A stretch of DNA of 29,471 bases from UBA2653 sp964572685 (GTDB lineage: Bacteria; Pseudomonadota; Gammaproteobacteria; Legionellales; Legionellaceae), in contig CAZNFJ010000021.1 of NCBI GenBank assembly GCA_964572685.1, positions 1 to 29,471 on the forward strand, read 5' to 3'. A program made the translations under genes and the position numbers. This document shows, piece by piece, positions 24,409 to 29,471 of the stretch (the first letter of the stretch is position 1; each line of letters opens with the position of its first letter). The notes beneath the pieces are model-generated. The model searched no databases and had not been told where the DNA came from. It saw only the letters and a program-made list of their open reading frames with translations.

Positions 24409-25365
24409 TCAGATACTTATTTCAGTATTTCTTAATTTGTTTTTAGATTGGTATAAAAAATCTTGGTAAGCAAGTTCTAATCCAATTTCTAAACTCGTTT
24501 CAGGAAACCAACCTAATTTTTTAATTCTATCAATATTTAGAAGTTTACGTGGTGGTCCATCGGGTTTTTCTGTATTAAACTTTAATACCCCTTTATATTC
24601 AACAACGTTAGCGACTTGCTCTGCCAGCTCTCGTATTGTTAAATCCTCTCCTGCCCCAACATTATAAATACCATTCGCACCGGGGTCTTGCATAAGTCTC
24701 ACACAAGCTTTTGCTAAATCATCAACGTATAAAAACTCGCGACGAGGATTACCTGTCCCCCATATTTCAACTTCTGGTTCATTATTAATTTTGGCTTCAT
24801 GACATTTACGAATCAAAGCTGGAATAACATGAGAATTATGTAAATGATAATTATCATTTACACCATACAAATTTGTTGGCATTGCACATATATAATGAGT
24901 CCCATACTGACGATTAAAGCTTTCACATAACTTAATTGAAGCAATTTTAGCAATAGCGTAAGGTTCATTCGTAGGTTCCAATGAACTGCTCAAAAGATAT
25001 TCTTCTAATATAGGTTGAGGGCATGCTCGTGGATAAATACAACTTGAACCTAAAAATAATAAATCTGAAATTCCAAGTTGATAAGCAGAATGAATAATAT
25101 TTAACCCAATCATTAGATTTTGATAAATAAATTCAGCTCGATAAGTATTATTAGCATGTATACCTCCTACCTTTGCTGCGGCTATAAAAATATATGAAGG
25201 TTGATGTTTTCTTAAAAAATCAAATACATCAGATTGTTTTGTAAGATCAAGCTCGCTACGAGATGCAACAATTATATTGTGATAACCTTCATTTTTTAGA
25301 AGACGATAAATTGCAGATCCCACCATGCCATTATGTCCAGCAATAAAAATTTTTTTATTTTTCAC
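24409..25365 (-). CDS. fcl: GDP-L-fucose synthase (second copy, canonical residues)
   Basis: A 318-residue SDR that epimerises C3 and C5 and reduces C4 of GDP-4-keto-6-deoxymannose to give GDP-L-fucose. It has GHNGMVGSA, AAAKVGGIHAN, and the catalytic set Ser107, Cys109, Tyr136, Lys140 and His179, in SSCIYP, EPYAIAK and NSHVIP. Using the GTG at 25365 these residues take exactly the E. coli enzyme's numbering, and AAGGG lies 7 bases before that GTG; the GTG two codons upstream is too close to it. It is not next to gmd, unlike most fcl genes, and heads the acylation/membrane block. A 72-base gap with no clear terminator separates it from the preceding GT4. Confidence 0.92.
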   Translation of the reverse strand: MKNKKIFIAGHNGMVGSAIYRLLKNEGYHNIIVASRSELDLTKQSDVFDFLRKHQPSYIFIAAAKVGGIHANNTYRAEFIYQNLMIGLNIIHSAYQLGISDLLFLGSSCIYPRACPQPILEEYLLSSSLEPTNEPYAIAKIASIKLCESFNRQYGTHYICAMPTNLYGVNDNYHLHNSHVIPALIRKCHEAKINNEPEVEIWGTGNPRREFLYVDDLAKACVRLMQDPGANGIYNVGAGEDLTIRELAEQVANVVEYKGVLKFNTEKPDGPPRKLLNIDRIKKLGWFPETSLEIGLELAYQDFLYQSKNKLRNTEISI

Positions 25366-25443
25366 ATTCACACCCTTGAAGATACAAGTAAAACAATAAA
25401 TTACTTTATTAAAGCATCCAGTTACGTTTCAAATATATAGTAA

Positions 25444-26682
25444 TTAATAAAAAACCGAGTCAAAAACCATTAAATATTCTTCAGCCATTTGATTTAAATC
25501 AGAAAATAAAAGCCTTCTTTTTTTACCTTTTTCTACTAATTGATTTCTTAAATCTTCGCTTTTAAAAATCTCAACAAATTTTTGTGCCATATCGAGAGGA
25601 TCTTTTGGATTAAACATCAATACCGCATCTCCGCCAATTTCAGGCAGTGAAGTCACATTACTGCATAACACAGGCACTTCAAGCGCCATCGCCTCTACCA
25701 AAGGAATACCAAACCCCTCATAGAGTGAGGGAAAAACAAGAGCCAAACTATTTTTCATGAGCACAGCCAATTCCTCATTACTTACATAGTCCAAAAAAAT
25801 AATCGTATCTTGCAAACCCATTTTTATAATCATTTCTTTCAATAATTTTTGGCGCTCACATGGTGCTCCAGTCAGTACTAATTTAATTTCCTTCGTGATG
25901 CCTTGAGTTCTGGCAATTTGAAACGCAGTTATTAAAAACTCATGATTTTTATGCTTCCAAAAATTGGCCGGATAGATAAAATATTCATTTTGTTTTAAAT
26001 GATGTTGTTTTAAAAGAGATTTATTTTTAATATGGGTTTCAAATCGTTGTGCGAGTGAAATATGAATGGTTTGTACTTTTTCATCATGCAAATTTCCGTG
26101 TTCAATCGCCTTCTGCCGTGAATACTCTGAAATAGCAATTAAACGAGTCGCTTTCTCACAGGCATTTATAAACGTAGCATTTCGACCTGCAACGTCTTCT
26201 GAAGAAAAAAAGCTTGGATAAGTTTTATATTGTAAATCATAAATAATACTCACCGTCGGCACGTTTTTTTGATGATAAATGGGTGCTGTAAACGGACAAA
26301 ATAACAAATCATAATGATTTAAAAACAATGCCTTAAAACGTTTCTTTTCAATCCAATGTCTATATATTTTTCCTGATAATAAAATAATGCCTAAAGGTAA
26401 AAATGGATTATTTTTGATAAATACTCTTCCAAACTTTTGCAGACGTTTAGGCTCAAATATTTTGTTTAAATTTTGCTCTGAAACCAATTTAGTATTTTTG
26501 TTTTTTAAAAAGGCCAATTCTTTCTCAAGACCCGGTCGTATAATAAACGACCAGAAATAATTTGATTTTAACTCAATTAGTTTTTTTAATAATTCAATAA
26601 CAAAAACTTTTGCGCCACCATTTACGCCCCCGGGTAATATGGGGGTTAAATCAACAACAATCTTTTTAGTATAACGATTCAC
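25444..26682 (-). CDS. GT4-family glycosyltransferase, paralogue of the gene at 2138-3370
   Basis: A retaining GT-B glycosyltransferase of 412 residues with VVDLTPILPGGVNGGAK at the N-terminus and YEGFGIPLVEAM plus TSLPEIGGDAVL in the donor domain. It aligns block by block with the 410-residue enzyme near the other end of the cluster. The start is GTG at 26682 with GAGGA 6 bases upstream and no nearby ATG in frame that fits the family start. It follows another GT4 gene by 14 bases. Confidence 0.9.
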   Translation of the reverse strand: MNRYTKKIVVDLTPILPGGVNGGAKVFVIELLKKLIELKSNYFWSFIIRPGLEKELAFLKNKNTKLVSEQNLNKIFEPKRLQKFGRVFIKNNPFLPLGIILLSGKIYRHWIEKKRFKALFLNHYDLLFCPFTAPIYHQKNVPTVSIIYDLQYKTYPSFFSSEDVAGRNATFINACEKATRLIAISEYSRQKAIEHGNLHDEKVQTIHISLAQRFETHIKNKSLLKQHHLKQNEYFIYPANFWKHKNHEFLITAFQIARTQGITKEIKLVLTGAPCERQKLLKEMIIKMGLQDTIIFLDYVSNEELAVLMKNSLALVFPSLYEGFGIPLVEAMALEVPVLCSNVTSLPEIGGDAVLMFNPKDPLDMAQKFVEIFKSEDLRNQLVEKGKKRRLLFSDLNQMAEEYLMVFDSVFY

Positions 26683-26696
26683 AACACATCCTCATA

Positions 26697-27866
26697 TCAA
26701 GCTTTCAAATTTAAATCGGGCATTGAATTAATTTTATGATAAAAACTTTCTAACTTTTGTGCACTTTTTTCCCAAGAAAATTTTTGTCCAGCAAGATAAC
26801 CTTTTTCAATCAGGTTATTTCTCCATTGGGAGTCTATTTGCAATTTCAACATGGCATCAACCCAAATATTTTTATCATAAGGAGACAGCAAAACACCATC
26901 CTGCAGAATTTCTGGCATCGATGATTCATTTGAGGCAATTGTTGGCGCACCTAATTGAATGCCTTCTAGTACAGGAAGACCAAATCCTTCAAAAAGTGAG
27001 GGATATAAATTAGCAAAACAATGTTGATATAACCATCCCAATTCATCATCACTCACATAACCAAGGAGCAATACGTGTTTATCTAATCCCAATTCTTGAA
27101 TTTGTAACTCAAAATCATCCATCAGCCAACCTTTTTGCCCTGCAAAAACCAAAGGATAAGGGGATTTAGTTTTAGATAAATAATCAGCATACACATGAAG
27201 TAAAAATTTCTGATTTTTTCGAGGCTCAATTGTTCCTACCGATAACCAAAATGCATGATCTTTGAGAGCCTTCAAACGATTGGGTATCTCTTTAGAAAGA
27301 TCAATGCCTTCAAATCTTGAGCAAGGATATATAACTTCTATTCTATCTTCAGGATACTGTGGAAAAATTTCCAAAAAATGATTTTTAGAATATTTTGAAA
27401 TTGAAACCAGCCCATCTGCAAAGGCTGCGGCTTTGAAAACGCCATCAAAACAACCCATTCGATTTTCTTCTGTGGTCCAGTGATGATTTTTTATAAAACC
27501 TAAATCATAAAGCGTATAAATCAGTTTGGTATTTTTTAAAAGTGTAGGACACCAAAAATTATTGGAGTGAACAATATCCACATCTGATATTTTCAGTTCT
27601 AGTTTGGGATGATTCCAAAAATTTTTTGCAAGATCGATGGATTTTAAATGAGGCCCATAACTTCCTTGTTTATAAGTATTCGTTACAGGCATCAAACCAT
27701 CAAAATAAAAATCACCAAAATGCGGAAACAAATGCCAATCCAATGCCGAGCTATGTTTTTGGGCTGCACTCAACAATGAGTGAGAAAAATACCCGCAACC
27801 AGCCTTGTTTTTTCCGGTTTGAGAAATATCAAAACCCACTTTTAATTTTTGCGGTTTAACTACCAT
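26697..27866 (-). CDS. GT4-family glycosyltransferase
   Basis: A cytosolic GT-B glycosyltransferase of 389 residues. VGFDISQTGKNKAGCGYFSH is the N-terminal acceptor loop, VGTIEPRKNQKFLL the interdomain region and EGFGLPVLEGIQLG with SNESSMPEIL the donor-binding part. As the first transferase after the initiating phosphoglycosyltransferase it may add the second sugar, though gene order is only weak evidence. AAGGG 7 bases before the ATG supports the start. A 109-base gap with no obvious terminator separates it from the WbpL-like gene. Confidence 0.9.
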   Translation of the reverse strand: MVVKPQKLKVGFDISQTGKNKAGCGYFSHSLLSAAQKHSSALDWHLFPHFGDFYFDGLMPVTNTYKQGSYGPHLKSIDLAKNFWNHPKLELKISDVDIVHSNNFWCPTLLKNTKLIYTLYDLGFIKNHHWTTEENRMGCFDGVFKAAAFADGLVSISKYSKNHFLEIFPQYPEDRIEVIYPCSRFEGIDLSKEIPNRLKALKDHAFWLSVGTIEPRKNQKFLLHVYADYLSKTKSPYPLVFAGQKGWLMDDFELQIQELGLDKHVLLLGYVSDDELGWLYQHCFANLYPSLFEGFGLPVLEGIQLGAPTIASNESSMPEILQDGVLLSPYDKNIWVDAMLKLQIDSQWRNNLIEKGYLAGQKFSWEKSAQKLESFYHKINSMPDLNLKA

Positions 27867-27975
27867 AAAAAATCCCTTTTTAGGCTAAACAAAAAAACCA
27901 ACTTACAACGTTATAACACATATATCAATAAAAACAAGCAGGAAAATAGACTATCTCAAATTATTAAAGGAAAAG

Positions 27976-28989
27976 TTAAAATTCATAACTCATCTGCTCT
28001 TTTCGCCCTGCTCTTGAATGCCATACCAGAAAAAATAAAGGCAAATAACTAATGACGAGACCCCAAAATCCTGAAAATAATCCATTAGAAACTACCCACG
28101 CCCAAGGCATTAACCAAAAGATATTCAACAGAAAGATAAAAAGTGTCACCATGGCATGGTTACCATTCCACTTTTTCCAAAATAATTGATAAGCATGTGT
28201 TCGATGTGGCTCTAAAAATGAAAACTTATTCCAGACTCTAACAATCAGCGTCAATGTTGCGTCCGTCACAAAATAGCCCAGAACGATTAAACCTCCCCAA
28301 AACCAATGGATGTTAATCGTCGCTACTTTGAGTAACAAAATACTAAAGGTAAAGCCAAAAAAATGCGAACCAGTATCACCCAAGAAGATTTTAGCATGAG
28401 GAAAATTCCATATTAAAAAACCCATGGATGAAAAGGTTAAATAAAACCATAAACAACTCAACTGTATTTGCCCTGCATTATAAGCCAAAACTCCCATAAA
28501 ACCACTCAAACATAAAGCCTCCATAGCCGCCAAGCCATTGATTCCATCCATAAAATTATAAAGATTGGTAGACCAGACAATAAATAAAACAATTAAAATG
28601 AAACAAGCCAGCGTGGGCAATGGTATTCTCAAAATCTGCTCGACGATTTTCAAGTTTCCTAAAATTAAAATACTGGCCATTGCACAAATCAATTGCATAC
28701 TTAAGCGAAAACGAGCAGACAGCGACTTCACATCATCCCAAAATCCCATTATAGCAATGATAAGTCCAGGCAAAAGTGCCACATAATAATCAACCGGCAA
28801 ATGAAAGTAGAATATAAAAGCAAAAAATGTCAGTACAATAGCAAGGCCGCCACCACGTGGGGTAATTTTAGAATGCGTACGTCGTTCACAAGGATGATCA
28901 ACAATATCAAACTTCACGCAAAAATGTCGAATTAATCCAGTTAGAGCAAAGGAACACAAAAAGATGATGAAGAATGATAGCCAACTCAT
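27976..28989 (-). CDS. WbpL/WecA-type undecaprenyl-phosphate HexNAc-1-phosphate transferase
   Basis: The initiating enzyme: it transfers a HexNAc 1-phosphate (GlcNAc, FucNAc or QuiNAc types are known) from UDP-sugar to undecaprenyl phosphate. The 337-residue polytopic protein has DHPCERRTHSKITPRGGGLA (31-50), GFWDDVKSL with Asp85/Asp86, NFMDGINGLA (145-154, Asp148), FLGDTG (202-207, Asp205) and the cytoplasmic loop PHRTHAYQ (261-268), all hallmarks of this family. WbpL of Pseudomonas is the nearest style. The ATG at 28989 has AAGGA 9 bases upstream. It is the first gene of the long minus-strand run; the DNA before it contains no convincing promoter that I can see. Confidence 0.93.
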   Translation of the reverse strand: MSWLSFFIIFLCSFALTGLIRHFCVKFDIVDHPCERRTHSKITPRGGGLAIVLTFFAFIFYFHLPVDYYVALLPGLIIAIMGFWDDVKSLSARFRLSMQLICAMASILILGNLKIVEQILRIPLPTLACFILIVLFIVWSTNLYNFMDGINGLAAMEALCLSGFMGVLAYNAGQIQLSCLWFYLTFSSMGFLIWNFPHAKIFLGDTGSHFFGFTFSILLLKVATINIHWFWGGLIVLGYFVTDATLTLIVRVWNKFSFLEPHRTHAYQLFWKKWNGNHAMVTLFIFLLNIFWLMPWAWVVSNGLFSGFWGLVISYLPLFFLVWHSRAGRKEQMSYEF

Positions 28990-29073
28990 GTATATTCATC
29001 CTTGCGAAATTAAAACAAGTTTATAATATTCGAATTCCTCATTATTTTTTAAAAAACAAGGATTACCACCCAA

Positions 29074-29155
29074 GGAAGATTCGTGCTACTGACCACTTTG
29101 CTGCGTCTCACGGTATATCCGATTGGGTAGCAAGATCATACAGCAGCAATCTTAA
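29074..29155. other. Less AT-rich island with imperfect inverted repeats, possible gene relic
   Basis: AAGATTCGTGCT (29076-29087) pairs at 10 of 12 positions with AGCAGCAATCTT (29142-29153), and TGCTAC/GTAGCA form an inner perfect 6-bp pair. The segment is noticeably richer in G and C than its surroundings. One plus-strand frame reads IRATDHFAASHGISDWVARS before a stop, which may be a gene tail or chance. It could be a dispersed palindromic repeat, a structured RNA fragment or a relic. Confidence 0.35.
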
Positions 29156-29183
29156 TTAAACAAGCACCTATAATGACTTCGAA

Positions 29184-29250
29184 TTGCATCAAAAAAAATG
29201 TTACCCAAAACATGAAAAAGTTGATTCGTTGCATCATAAATAATGTTACC
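29184..29250 (+). repeat. Two 22-base direct repeats upstream of transposase remnant
   Basis: TTGCATCAAAAAAAATGTTACC (shared core TTGCATCA and AATGTTACC) occurs at 29184-29205 and again at 29229-29250 with only two substitutions, the start points 45 bases apart. They precede the transposase remnant at 29274, so they may be subterminal transposase-binding repeats marking the left end of the element. Confidence 0.6.
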
Positions 29251-29273
29251 AAAGGAAAAAAAGGGGCATATTT

Positions 29274-29435
29274 ATGGGGAAGTTATCGATGGACCTGTAT
29301 TTAGACAATGTGCGGAAAAAATATAAAAACTCTCGCAGAAAAGAAAAAAGTGAAATTATTGCAGAAGTATGTGCCATTAGTGGTTTTCATAAAAAGCATG
29401 CAATACGTTTATTAAACCGACATTCCGCACCCTAG
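29274..29435 (+). pseudogene. Truncated integrase-type transposase, N-terminal remnant
   Basis: A 53-codon frame starting ATG at 29274 and ending TAG at 29433. It contains KKYKNSRRKEKSEIIAEVCA followed by ISGFHKKHAIRLLNR. This is the N-terminal helix-turn-helix pattern of DDE/rve-type transposases, whose relatives read RYRKASKKEKGRILDEF, then TGYHRKHAIRLL. Full-length relatives run to about 400 residues with an integrase core; here the frame stops right after the HTH and no continuation is apparent in the last 36 bases. It is therefore either a broken copy or one interrupted by another insertion at about 29430. Family naming (IS481-like or ISNCY) is not possible from this piece. Confidence 0.65.
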
Positions 29436-29471
29436 TTTAGGAATAAATTTTCATGAAGGGTTTTCCAATGG

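Larger units (their letters stand above)
28990..29273. other. Gene-poor region upstream of the cluster
   Basis: No intact gene is supported here. It holds an AT-rich leader before the WbpL-like gene (a T6A6 palindrome at 29045-29056), a less AT-rich island at 29074-29155, and a direct repeat before the transposase remnant. A weak -10-like TATTAT lies at 29028-29023 on the minus strand with no -35 at usual spacing, so the operon promoter is not located. Confidence 0.6.

Noticed and set aside
28974..29159. Plus-strand 61-codon frame at the cluster's head
   Set aside because: No plausible ribosome binding site or family motif; it overlaps the WbpL-like start and merely runs through the less AT-rich island, which is reported as a region instead.
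1..29471. CRISPR array, tRNA or rRNA genes
   Set aside because: No regularly spaced repeat series, no cloverleaf-forming segment and no rRNA-like conserved stretch was seen.

Overview
The window is a polysaccharide gene cluster of a low-GC Gram-negative bacterium, most likely the LPS O-antigen locus of a gammaproteobacterium. A Legionellales relative is plausible from the low GC and the GDP-heptose plus GDP-deoxyhexose repertoire, but no rRNA or housekeeping gene fixes the taxon. Twenty-five of the 26 intact genes lie on the minus strand, so transcription runs from high to low coordinates.

Layout in transcription order. 29471-28990: gene-poor end with a decayed transposase and a 22-base direct repeat. 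28989-25444: a WbpL/WecA-type initiating phosphoglycosyltransferase and two GT4 glycosyltransferases. 25365-19431: a first GDP-fucose-synthase-type SDR, an AlgI-like MBOAT acyltransferase, an AlgJ/AlgX-like partner, and a large membrane protein with a soluble C-terminal domain. A strong hairpin closes this block. 19372-12581: manC, a WbpY/WbpZ-like GT4, gmd, another GT4, a GtrB-like GT2 and a second fcl-like gene. 12579-5719: gmhB, hddA, a split transketolase (N and C halves as separate genes), a ColD-like PMP-dependent sugar 3-dehydratase, hddC, gmhA and an extended SDR, ending in a clear terminator at 5661-5704. 5536-1275: a second unit with its own candidate promoter, containing lhgO, a zinc-finger methyltransferase, a GT4 and a GT2. 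It ends at a terminator shared with a convergent plus-strand GT4 (145-1263).

Together the genes predict three lines of precursor supply. ManC, Gmd and Fcl make GDP-mannose, GDP-4-keto-6-deoxymannose and GDP-L-fucose-type sugars. GmhA, HddA, GmhB and HddC make GDP-D-glycero-alpha-D-manno-heptose. The ColD-like enzyme, with the split transketolase and the extra SDR, may make a 3-deoxy, possibly carbon-branched sugar. Eight glycosyltransferases assemble the unit on undecaprenyl phosphate, and the MBOAT/AlgJ-like pair probably acylates it outside the inner membrane. No Wzx flippase, recognisable Wzy or ABC exporter is present here.

The best candidate for something undescribed is the transketolase pair plus ColD-like enzyme nested inside the GDP-heptose genes. 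It may be a new route to a two-carbon-branched GDP-sugar, or a dedicated source of sedoheptulose 7-phosphate. All functions were assigned by reading motifs, without database searches.
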